This document shows, piece after piece, positions 31,099 through 39,912 of a DNA stretch of 61,567 bases; within the stretch, counting starts at the first letter, position 1; each line of letters starts with the position of its first letter. The DNA is taken from the NCBI GenBank assembly GCA_027596195.1, contig JADGJG010000045.1, positions 1-61,567 on the forward strand. Reading direction: 5' to 3'. A model generated the notes under the pieces. It was not told the DNA's origin. It ran no database searches and was given only the letters and a program-made list of their open reading frames with translations. A program made the translations under genes and the position numbers. This DNA is from Podochytrium sp. JEL0797. Lineage: Eukaryota > Chytridiomycota > Chytridiomycetes > Chytridiales > Chytriomycetaceae.

Positions 31099-32274
31099 TT
31101 ACACAACCACATCTCGCAGCCACTTGTGTCCAACTACCTGCGAGATCGAAATCCGCTCCCCGGGATCCACACGACACATGCTCTCCAACAAATTCCGCCC
31201 CTCCTCATCTAAATCCGAAATCCCGTCTACCGGATACGCCCCACCCCTCACCCCCTTCAAGCCATCGTACCCCAACCCTTGCGCCCCAGCTGGCGCCGAC
31301 CTCCCTGCATCATTCAACAACCCAAACAACACAATCCCCAACGCGAACACGTCCGAACACCGCCCATCCAATTCAGATCCCTTGAACGGCGAGTCGGCGA
31401 GAAACTCCGGTGGTGAGACGGCCCGCGTGCCGTAATTCCGGATCCCTTCGAACCATTCCCTTGCGTGTCCGAAATCCGCGAGACGGACGTTGACGTTCAC
31501 ACCGTCCTGCGCAACGAGGATATTCTCATTCTTGACGTCTCCATGGTAAATCCCCGCGTCATGCATGTGTGACAACGCGATAGCGGTTTGCTTGAGGATG
31601 CGTTTGACGGGCTCCAGCGGCAACAACTTGTGTCCCTCCGTCTTGTGCAAATGAAACCGCGACGCGTACGCGTATGCCCAAAGGTCACTGGACCCTTCGA
31701 AAAACGGCAACGTGATCGTCTTGCGAACGCCTTGATACATGCACTCAAACTCGACGGGAGCGAGACCACGTTCCCCGACCGTTTCGATCCACGAGCTACC
31801 AAAGAGTTCGGAAACGAGGTAATAGTGGTTCAAGTCCTGCCAATCTGCCATCGTTCGAATTGCGTACGGGCATTGCGTTTTGGCGCTCGATAACCCGCGG
31901 AGCACGCGAATCTCATGGGGGACGGTTGGTTCGATTCGACCCGCTTTGTCCTTGTAGATAATCTTGATGGCTACGGCCACGAATCCCGTCGTGCAGGAGA
32001 GATCTTGCGCAGCGAGTACGACACCGTTTGATCCGAAGCCGATGACTTTGCGAACGTGGAAGCGCGTGTGAAAGTCCCATGGGTTCGCGGCAAAGGCGGT
32101 GGAGATGGCGAGGCGCGCTTTGTCTTGTGGTGAGAGGTTGGCGTATTGGCGGTGTCCTGAAGTAGGCGTCAAAGGCTTGTGGTGATGGGTGGTGGATGTG
32201 ATGCCCATGGTTTGATTTGACACTTTTGGCTTGTGGGTTTGTTTGGAGAGGAAGGGGAAAGGGAGGTAGGGCAT
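31099..32274 (-). CDS. atypical Ser/Thr protein kinase, HGD type (paralogue 1)
   Basis: Single-exon kinase of up to 391 residues; an alternative ATG at 32208 (MGITSTTHHHK) may be the real start. Domain landmarks: glycine loop VIGFGSNGVVLAAQ, VAIKIIYK with the ATP lysine, catalytic loop YHGDVKNENILV, LADFGHARE with an intact DFG, then GTRAVSPPEFL in place of APE, and DGRCSDVFALGIVLFGLL. The HRD motif reads HGD, losing the Arg but keeping catalytic Asp, Lys and Asn, so catalysis is plausible while activation-loop control would differ. An insert between hinge and catalytic loop (LPFFEGSSDLWAYAYASRF) is shared with the paralogues at 47086 and 58163. Target and pathway unknown. Confidence 0.85.
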   Translation of the reverse strand: MPYLPFPFLSKQTHKPKVSNQTMGITSTTHHHKPLTPTSGHRQYANLSPQDKARLAISTAFAANPWDFHTRFHVRKVIGFGSNGVVLAAQDLSCTTGFVAVAIKIIYKDKAGRIEPTVPHEIRVLRGLSSAKTQCPYAIRTMADWQDLNHYYLVSELFGSSWIETVGERGLAPVEFECMYQGVRKTITLPFFEGSSDLWAYAYASRFHLHKTEGHKLLPLEPVKRILKQTAIALSHMHDAGIYHGDVKNENILVAQDGVNVNVRLADFGHAREWFEGIRNYGTRAVSPPEFLADSPFKGSELDGRCSDVFALGIVLFGLLNDAGRSAPAGAQGLGYDGLKGVRGGAYPVDGISDLDEEGRNLLESMCRVDPGERISISQVVGHKWLRDVVV

Positions 32275-32566
32275 GTTTATATCTCTTTTTGGATTGATTT
32301 GTTCAGGAGTGTCTCAAGTCATTTCAAGTGGGAAGGCAGGCGGGGGCGCCGACCAGACACATGCGGAATGAAATTTTGCCAAGGGAAATTTTGTTTCAAG
32401 AGATTACAATGGCGCGCCAGGGCACGTGCCACACTGCGCGCCTCACGAACAATCTGTGATACCAAAATTGAAATCGAAAAAATCAGACAGGGATTCGTGT
32501 GAGTCTGTGTGTTAAACAAAAGAAAAAATTGTCGAACACTTCACCGAAAACGTCAACAAAAAAAAC
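32275..32566. other. divergent intergenic region, kinase 1 / EXO84
   Basis: A 292-bp head-to-head spacer expected to hold both promoters. TTATATCTC near 32277 is close to the kinase start. No other element recognised. Confidence 0.35.
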
Positions 32567-35500
32567 ATGGGCACCGAAATCGATTTGAAAGCCTACGGAA
32601 ACGAAGACTTCCACGTTGACCAGTTTCTCAACAAAATCCTGGTCAAGTTGCCCGAAGACGGAGTCCGATCCTATCGCGCCACGTAAAACTCCCCACCCTC
32701 CTCCCAACGCGATCCTCTCCAACACGCGAACAAAAAAATAGATTAAAAGACGCCAAAGACGCCGCCGCCAAAGACCTCCAACGCAACGTGCACCGAAATT
32801 ACTCCGAATTCGTGGTCATCTCAAAAGAAATCTCGAGCCTCGAAGGCGACGTGTTGCAACTACGCGGGTTGCTCAATGAATTGGCGGCCGTGAATACGGG
32901 CTACAAAATGGGACAGGCTGTGCTTTCAGGTACGCGCGTGCATTCAGTGGATCGCATTTTTTGACAGGTCGGTTTTGCGGGGACAGATGACAACGTGGCG
33001 CACGAGGATGTCCCCGACTCCTCCCAAGGCGGGACACTCGCCCCCAAGAAGCCAAGCATGGCCAATTCGACTGAACTGCAAGACCAACAACATCTCGCCA
33101 TGGAAACCCTGTACGAAACCATTGACGGTCTCAAAAAAGCGCTTCCCGTCTCCAAATCGCGACACCTCCTCCGCAACGGCACCGACACGCCTCTGTCTGA
33201 AATCAATCCGACGAATTACAAACACAAGCAACACGTCATGATGCATGTGTTGAGTGATACTTTGGTGGTGGTGATGAGGAAAAAGAATATTTTGAACGGA
33301 AAGAGTAAAGTCGTAGTGGAAAAGTGTTTGCGGTTGGTCGAGATGGCGGTGATTGATATGAAGGATTCTTCTGGTGAGTGGTTTTACGCGATCCGCTTTG
33401 CGTCTTAGTTGAACTGAATTTTGGGCAGACATCACGAACGCGTTTAAAATCATGAGCCACCCCGACGTTTACATGTTCCGCACAGAAACATGGGAAGAAA
33501 AGCGATCCCTCTTGGCCCTCATCAAACGCGTGACGGATGAAATTATTGGCCAGAAAAAGAAGGACAAGGAAGTGGTTTCGAAAGCCATGCCCAAACCCGC
33601 AGTATCTGTAGACGCGGCGACTCCGACTCTGGTTGTTGATACGGCCGCCATAAAGGAGGATTCGATGGGTCCGAGAAAGGAGGAGTTACCTGGTGTGGAG
33701 GCAAAGTGGTTGGCGGAGTTGTCTTATGACCTCGACGTGTTGATTGCGCATCGCGAATTCGATACTGCCGTCACCGAGATTCTGAAAGGTTCGCATCATT
33801 TTTATCCTTCCCCTTCTTATCCAAAACACAAAATCAGCGCGCAACCTCTTCACAACCTACCCCAACGCCAAAATCACCCACCCCCACCTCCGCCAAGACG
33901 TACAAGACCGCGCCGACGTGCTCGCCTCTGTCCTCTGCAGAGACCTCGCGAACCCAATCGCCTCGAAAACGCAGATCCAGGCAAACATTGATTGGCTCAT
34001 TTTGTTGGGGTTGGGGAGTCTCGCGCGGAGGTTGTTTTTGGAGTCGCGTACGGTGATTATTCGGCATCGCATCAAGTAAGAATGCGAAATTCATGTTGCT
34101 GGGTTTTGAGAAATTGATCCCCGTTTTCTCTCAGGCTCGTTAAATTCGATGGAGACGTGATCGATTACGTTACGGACCTCTCGATGGTCATATTCCGACT
34201 CATTCGCAGAACCTGCGACTGGTACAACGCGTCCTTTAAAGAATCCACCATGGCTTCGGGATTCCTTAAATGGGTTCGCCGTGAAATTGAACACTTTGGC
34301 GATATCATTCGTCGACAAGTGTTTGATTCGCAAAAGCAGTTTGGAGTGATTGCGGAGTGTTTGGATCGGACGGTGCAGCATTGTGAAATGGTAATATTCT
34401 GCGTATTATGTGTGTTGTTGTGAGTGGAATTTTTTCTGATTTGGACATTCGGTTGTCACACAAAGTTGAGAGACATTGGCCTCGACTTGACATTCGTCCT
34501 CACCCAACTCTTCCACAACGACGTGGTCGCCGCGATCGAAGAATACCGCACGCGAGGCAAAGCAGCCATCAACCAGTTCATTGATCAAGACGAATTCCAT
34601 TTAGTCGAATGCACGCAACACAACCTCACAACGGACGGTGAAGTCGTGGCTGGAATTGAAAACGCGGCGTCTGTGTCTGTGAGCGTGTTGCAGCTGTATG
34701 ATTTTTTGATGGAGTTTGGGGCGGATATGGGGCTGATCATGTCGATTTCAGTGAGTTTTTGCTTTTGTTTTTTGTGTTGGCATGGAGGGCGTCTCTTGGT
34801 TTTGAATCCTTGTTGGCTTTGTGCAGTTGTACGCCAAAATCGTATGGAGCTTGACAGACTTTTTTTCAACGTACTTGATTCGCGTGATGGATGTGTTTGA
34901 AAAAGAATGGACCAACAAGCAGGTTTTGGCGTTTCTATTCGACATCAAGCAAAAAATAACGCGTTTGTTTCAGTATTATGCTATCATTTCAAGCTGCGGA
35001 TATGTGATTGACAAAATGATGCCTCAAGTTGCGGCGCAATTGGCTGTAAGTTGAATGGCAGTGGCAGTCGATGATTCCAACCTTTAACATACAGCAACGA
35101 TTCGATCGATCGATTCCAGAGCTTGAAGAGCATCGCAGACGACTGAGAGGTGTGTGATCCCGCTTTCTCTCGCCTATTTCTCATCTTCCAACAAACACAC
35201 GCGAACGTCAGGCGTCGTGACCACGATGGAATCCAAATTTGTAGCCATCAAAGTCAAATACATTCTCCAAGAGGTGTTTGGGCTGCAGGCAGTCGATTAT
35301 TCAAGCGTGAGTTTTGATTTCGGTGCCATATAAGTTCAAACATCACAACTGGCATTCCAGACCGCATCCATCTTGGAAAACGCGAAGCCAACCGAAAACG
35401 TGATTCTGGTAAACCAAATGTGGATTGGTTGGTGTCTATCGTAGAAACTAATCATTTCTAATGCCACAGTTCTTGTCCGAACTCAACAGCCTCCTCAAAG

Positions 35501-36001
35501 ACGCAGAAAACAGCAGCACTTTCCGCAAAATCTTGGTTCAAATCATCCACGGTGTGATTCACTCCATGAATGAAGGTTCGCAAGTCAGCTCATTTATTTT
35601 GCATTCTAAAAACTAATCGTTCTAATATCCAAACCAGCTTCCTCCTGGGAAACAGACCGCGGCCCTCTCCGTTTCGGATTCTGCGGTGTCCAACAACTCG
35701 TGCTCGATATCCACTTCTTTTTGCACGTTGCCGAGCCGTTTGTGACGGCACAAGTGAACGACATGGCCAACAAGATTTGTGAGAAGGCGTTGAGGACGTA
35801 CTTCACGCAGAATGCAAAGATTCGGACTGCGTTGAAGGTGAGACTTGTAGACTCTGAGTTTGGTCGAATGTGTGGAATCTAATGAGTCTTGGCGGTGGGC
35901 AGGGTGGAGAGTGGTATGACAAGCGCGTGCAGGAGGAGACTCGCAACTGGAATTTTCCGTTCCTGACCATGAATGAGCTCGCTGGGGCGAATCAATTTTA
36001 G
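32567..36001 (+). CDS. EXO84: exocyst complex subunit Exo84 (EXOC8)
   Basis: Exo84 is an exocyst subunit. ATG at 32567; exon 1 MGTEIDLKAYGNEDFHVDQF. The N-terminal Vps51/Exo84 signature is clear: KDAAAKDLQRNVHRNYSEF then VVISKEISSLEGDVLQLRGL. A PH-like region follows (MHVLSDTLVVVMRKKNILNG, KCLRLVEMAVIDMKDSS, DITNAFKIMSHPDVYMFRTE). Next is WLAELSYDLDVLIAHREFDT, the start of the cullin-repeat-like helical part, and VIDYVTDLSMVIFRLIRRTC. The protein ends NFPFLTMNELAGANQF with the stop at 35999-36001. Ten or more introns of 40-80 nt; borders beyond 33800 are approximate. It lies 2.1 kb from SEC8, another subunit of the same complex. Confidence 0.88.
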
Positions 36002-36110
36002 AATCCCTCTCCTTGCGTGATAAAATGGAGAAGTGGGAATGAAAACACGGCTGTGAATGAATTCGTCGATTTGTTTGGCTTTGAAAAAAAACACGGCGAA
36101 CCCCAAACCA

Positions 36111-36990
36111 ATGTCAAACGCCGAAGGCCACCAAGAACCGCTCGAGCTCCCGCGCAACGTCAAACTCATCTCTCTGATCATGCAAGCGATGGATGTCAAC
36201 GACTATTCACCCGCCGTGCTGCCCATGCTGAACGAGTTTCTGCACCGTGAGTTTTGGCTTCTTCCCCACTTCGGCTATGGTTCTCACACAACCTGTTTTG
36301 ATAGGATACGTGCTTGATGTGGTGGGCGATGCGCAACTGTTTGCGGAACACGCAGGCAGGGGCGATGTGGAGGTGGATGATGTGCGGTTAGCAGTGCAGG
36401 GACAACTGCTGCACAGCTTCACATCTGTACCGTCGAAAGAGGTGAACTCATATCCCTTCAATAGCCCCTCCTTCTAACCAACCACCTCCACAAAGGTCCT
36501 CTCCGAAATCGCCGCCTCCAAAAACGTGGCCCCGCTCCCCCTCGTGGCCGAAAAACACGGCCTCCGCATCCCGCCAGAGAGACACGCACTGACCGGTTCC
36601 CATTTCCAAATCCTCCCCAAGAAACCCTCTCTGGCGGAACCAAAGAAACCGTCCGTCGCTGCCCCCGCGCCGAAGGCACCTTCCGCGCAGCAGCAACAAT
36701 TCCAGCAGTTTCAGCAACAGCAGCAGATGCAGCAGAATATGGCGTTCCAACCGCAACCGTTCATGTTTGGTGGGATGGGTCAACCGGTGCCCGCGTTCAA
36801 CCCGCCCAGTATGAATTTCAACGCGCCTGGAGGATTCATGAACATGATGCAGGGTGGAATGCCGCAGGCGAATATGATGATGATGGGAGGTGGGGCGGGT
36901 CAGCCTATGGCGATGCATGTGCAGCCATTGCAGCCGGTGGCGAATACGGTGCCAATGAAAATGGAGGAAGACGATTACGACGACGAATGA
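36111..36990 (+). CDS. TAF9: TFIID/SAGA subunit TAF9
   Basis: TAF9 is a histone-fold TBP-associated factor that pairs with TAF6 in TFIID and SAGA. Exon 1 from the ATG at 36111: PRNVKLISLIMQAMDVNDYS and AVLPMLNEFLHR; exon 2: YVLDVVGDAQLFAEHAGRGD with VEVDDVRLAVQGQL. These are the alpha1-alpha3 helices of the histone fold (conserved YVxDVLxDAxxYAxHAG and DDVRLAI). Then VLSEIAASKNVAPLPLVAEK HGLRIPPERHALTG, the conserved region following the fold, and a Gln/Met/Pro-rich tail (QQQQFQQFQQQQQMQQN) ending EEDDYDDE, common in fungal TAF9. Two short introns (about 36246-36303 and 36442-36495). Length about 250 residues. Confidence 0.92.
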
Positions 36991-37055
36991 AGGATATATG
37001 TTATTCCAAAAAACGCGTTCCGTTTTGCTTTGACACCGGAATTGTCACCATAATC

Positions 37056-37421
37056 ATGTACAAAATCGTTGTCCCCAATCTGGTCGTGCCGGCTGATCAA
37101 CACTTTGCAGCGACGCTACCCGCCACGCACGATTTTTCAGTACTTCTGGTTGACAGCCCTTGGAGCGGCAGCACCGGTTATAGGTGGAATATAGCGCCCA
37201 GCGTCTTGCCGGCAGGTGTCAACTTTACTGGTGTTGATTTTGAAAATCCGCCGCCTTACGAAACGCCAGGAACATTCTCCTTTTCGTTCCACGTGTCGAA
37301 ACCCAAAGAAAAAGAGTTTTCTCTCGTGTTTTGGTATGCCCGATTTACGGCGGACAGTGGTTTTGATTTCTCAAGTGAACACGACACTTTGACTCTCAAA
37401 ATCACTAGGTCTCAAGAATGA
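37056..37421 (+). CDS. diverged chagasin-like protein (paralogue 2)
   Basis: 121 residues from the ATG at 37056 (MYKIVVPNLVVPADQHFAAT). FAATLPATHDFSVLLV aligns with FAATLPATQCASEFAVLLH of the inhibitor at 30542. Loop 1 has become SGSTGYRW, losing Asn-Pro-Thr but keeping TGYxW. Loop 2 is YETPGTFSFSF. Loop 3 region is LVFWYARF, without RPW. The fold is probably preserved, while inhibition of C1 peptidases is doubtful. Placed 65 bp after TAF9 on the same strand and followed by a third, disrupted copy. Confidence 0.65.
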   Translation: MYKIVVPNLVVPADQHFAATLPATHDFSVLLVDSPWSGSTGYRWNIAPSVLPAGVNFTGVDFENPPPYETPGTFSFSFHVSKPKEKEFSLVFWYARFTADSGFDFSSEHDTLTLKITRSQE

Positions 37422-37734
37422 GCAGCTGGGAATGCGAGCGATATGGCCGTATTCTATTTTTTGGCCCCGAAGCAAATAAATTGAGTTCAACCGCGCCTCC
37501 GCATCCACCCGAGAACCCAAAAGATGCGGCGGGCGCAACCGTCTTGGCCCATTTGTGACCCCCTTTTCGCTATGTACGTTAAATACAAATGCATTCCACA
37601 AGGGTTTTGCGAATGATGTGGAACTTGGAACGGGTGGGGGCCGACAATCAAAAAACGCCCAGTTATGCATGCTCCAAACAAAAAAAAGAAACCACGCTTC
37701 CCGAGCGGAGCGCTCGTTTTAGCCTAAAGCAGTC

Positions 37735-38066
37735 CTTGGTGTTTGCTGCAACGCTTCCCGCAACGTTGGGCGCAACACCGAGCTTCGCAGTCCTTCTGGA
37801 CGGAAATTCCGGCAGCACGGGCGCTTATTGGAGTATCGTGCCGCCACTTCCTCAAGGTGTCATAGCCATAGGAAACAACTACACTTACACTCCAGACCCT
37901 CACCCGTTTGACTTTGTGACTGGGACGGGTGTTCATAGCTTCCAGTTCGGAAATGGCCGCCAACACTTTTCCTCTTGTCTTTCAACTTATGCAAGCATGG
38001 GATCCATCGACAGCGGAAATGGTGGTGGTGCAAGTCACTCGCTCTCTTCCTGATGAGAATAAATAA
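37735..38066 (+). pseudogene. chagasin-like copy 3, frameshifted
   Basis: Reads VFAATLPATLGATPSFAVLL then DGNSGSTGAYWSIVPPLPQG, close to SIVEPMPQG of the 30542 copy, to GTGVHSFQF. One extra base near 37950 then shifts frame; in the new frame NTFPLVFQLMQAWDPSTAEM and VVVQVTRSLPDENK continue the family (LVFQYKRSWEP ... VQITGSR). No convincing start Met precedes the homology in frame. So the copy is a pseudogene, or needs one sequencing correction. Confidence 0.7.
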
Positions 38067-38113
38067 TGGGCCGAATTCTTTAATTTTTTTTCCCAAAGAA
38101 AAAAGCAAAAACA

Positions 38114-38968
38114 ATGTCGGACTCTTTTGCCTTTGTTGGGCTGTTTGTCTCCAGCCACCCGTACTCTGGCCTCGTGGTTGTTCTCTGCGCTTCTTTTGCT
38201 GTGGTTTTCTTGTCGCCTTGCGCCGCCTCAACTCTGCTCCCTTTTCCCTCTGAAAAGGGCCTTGTCCTTTTGTCGCTTCCTCAGCGCGCGGCTTTTCCGT
38301 TCGCGTCTCCTTTTGTTGCGAAACTCGAGGCTGCGCTGCGCCACGGACACGTCGACTTCAAACAAAAAGACGTCGCGTTTTCGCTGCTGCCGAGATCAAA
38401 AATCCCCGTTGTTCAGTGGCGTGACGAACTCGTAAATGACTCACATTTCATCATCAAACGCCTTGTCAAAGACGCTGCAATGAAGGACCCAGACGAGTGG
38501 CTCGACGCTTCAACCAGAGCACAGGCCCACTTCTTTCGCCTGGCGATCGAAAACTTCATCTATTACCGCTTGACGTATGAGCGCTGGGTCCACAACTGGA
38601 AAGACACGAAACAAGAGTATTTCAAAAACCAAATGCCATGGCTCATTTACCAGATCGTGCCTGATTGGTTGATCCAACCAAAAGTCGCTTCCATGTTGCA
38701 CGCGAACGGCACATCTCGTTACACGGAACCAGAATGGCAATCCATGGAGAAGGAGTTTTGGAAACAAGCATCCGAGGTTCTCGGCTCCAAAAAGTACTTT
38801 TTCAGCAACCAGCACATGTGTTCGGCGGATTTCAGCGCGTTTGGATTGTTGGTGAACGCGTTGGAGTATCCAGACTTGAACCCCAGCTTGTGCGCGACAG
38901 TGAAGCGGTTTCCGAATTTGGTCCAGTTTGTGGAGGTTGTCAAGAAGGAGTTGTATCCCGAGGTTTGA
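38114..38968 (+). CDS. metaxin/failed-axon-connections-like GST-fold protein 1
   Basis: 284 residues, one exon, ATG at 38114. A hydrophobic N-terminal segment (about residues 14-38, SSHPYSGLVVVLCASFAVVF) suggests membrane anchoring. Then a thioredoxin-like N domain with SPFVAKLEAALRHGHVDF and KIPVVQWRDELVNDSHFIIK, and an all-helical GST-C/metaxin domain with STRAQAHFFRLAIENFIYYR, SNQHMCSADFSAFGLLVNAL and FPNLVQFVEVVKKEL. This pattern (SPF-K-E, P-V-W-G-E/D-SxxI, RAxxH, AD-xAF) is that of fax/metaxin-related proteins, many of which lack GST activity. Followed in tandem by a paralogue at 39006 on the same strand. Confidence 0.8.
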   Translation: MSDSFAFVGLFVSSHPYSGLVVVLCASFAVVFLSPCAASTLLPFPSEKGLVLLSLPQRAAFPFASPFVAKLEAALRHGHVDFKQKDVAFSLLPRSKIPVVQWRDELVNDSHFIIKRLVKDAAMKDPDEWLDASTRAQAHFFRLAIENFIYYRLTYERWVHNWKDTKQEYFKNQMPWLIYQIVPDWLIQPKVASMLHANGTSRYTEPEWQSMEKEFWKQASEVLGSKKYFFSNQHMCSADFSAFGLLVNALEYPDLNPSLCATVKRFPNLVQFVEVVKKELYPEV

Positions 38969-39005
38969 AATCTGAATGAAAAGAAACCGCGTGTTTTGAC
39001 TTGTT

Positions 39006-39812
39006 TTGACTGGCGCAACAAAAGAGTCACGAATTGCCCGCAAATCAATGACCAACGAAATCCCCGCCTCCATCACCCGCCTCACCGACCCCACCTCCAC
39101 CTCCCTCATCCTCTGCGCTCTCTCCCAAAAGACCACAACCCTCCACTCAAGCCCCTTCGTAATCAAACTCGAAACCGCGCTCCGCTCCTCCCACACCCAA
39201 TACACCCTCCAAACCGTCGCCCATGCCCAACTCCCACGCCGACAAATGCCCGTTCTTCATTGGGAAGGCGAGGTCCTCTGCGACAGCCAATTCATTCTCA
39301 AACGGCTCGTGAAGGAGGGTGTGATTCCGGACCCGGATGCGTGGATGGATGGTTCGACGAGAGCCCAGGCACACATGTTTCGGTTGGGGATTGAGAATTT
39401 CATGTATTATCGGTTGGCGCAGGACCGGTATATCCATCACTGGGCTGAAACGAAACAAGAACTGTTCCATTCGATGCCTTGGCTGGTTTACCAAGTCGTT
39501 CCTGACCAGTTCATCCAACCTTCCATGGTTGACCTGCTTCACAAAAACGGCACAACGCGGTACACGGAGACCGAGTGGGAAATCATGCAGGACGAGTTTT
39601 ACGCGCATGCGAGTGTGATTTTGGGGGAGAAAAAGTACTTTTTCGGGGAGATAATGTGTGTGGCTGATTTTAGCGCGTTTGGGCATTTGGTGGTTGCGTT
39701 GGAGTTTGAAGGGATGAATCCGGGGTGCGGGGCGGGAGTCAGAAAGCACGCGAATTTGGTGCGGTTTGTGGAGGTGGTGAAGGCGGAGCTGTTTCCCGAG
39801 CTGGTGAAATAA
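39006..39812 (+). CDS. metaxin/failed-axon-connections-like GST-fold protein 2
   Basis: Tandem paralogue of the gene at 38114. 268 residues from the ATG at 39006; the ATG at 39048 (MTNEIPASITRLTD) is an equally good start. Shares SSPFVIKLETALRSSHTQYT, RRQMPVLHWEGEVLCDSQFI and LKRLVKEG, then MDGSTRAQAHMFRLGIENFM YYRLAQDRYIHHW and GEIMCVADFSAFGHLVVALE. Unlike copy 1 it has no obvious N-terminal membrane segment, which suggests that the two differ in location (one membrane-bound, one soluble). Only 37 bp separates stop and next ATG, so intergenic control is compressed. Confidence 0.8.
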   Translation: MTGATKESRIARKSMTNEIPASITRLTDPTSTSLILCALSQKTTTLHSSPFVIKLETALRSSHTQYTLQTVAHAQLPRRQMPVLHWEGEVLCDSQFILKRLVKEGVIPDPDAWMDGSTRAQAHMFRLGIENFMYYRLAQDRYIHHWAETKQELFHSMPWLVYQVVPDQFIQPSMVDLLHKNGTTRYTETEWEIMQDEFYAHASVILGEKKYFFGEIMCVADFSAFGHLVVALEFEGMNPGCGAGVRKHANLVRFVEVVKAELFPELVK

Positions 39813-39912
39813 ACGCCGGATGCGCCTTGGCCCTTGGAAATTAATAGGATGCGAGTTGGCTGCGTTCACGTTTTGGAATTTGCGAATCTGAAAAACCCCG
39901 ACTTCGATCCGA

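Noticed and set aside
36448..36918. 156-codon minus frame rich in His/Leu/Arg
   Set aside because: Antisense shadow of the Gln/Met-rich TAF9 tail.
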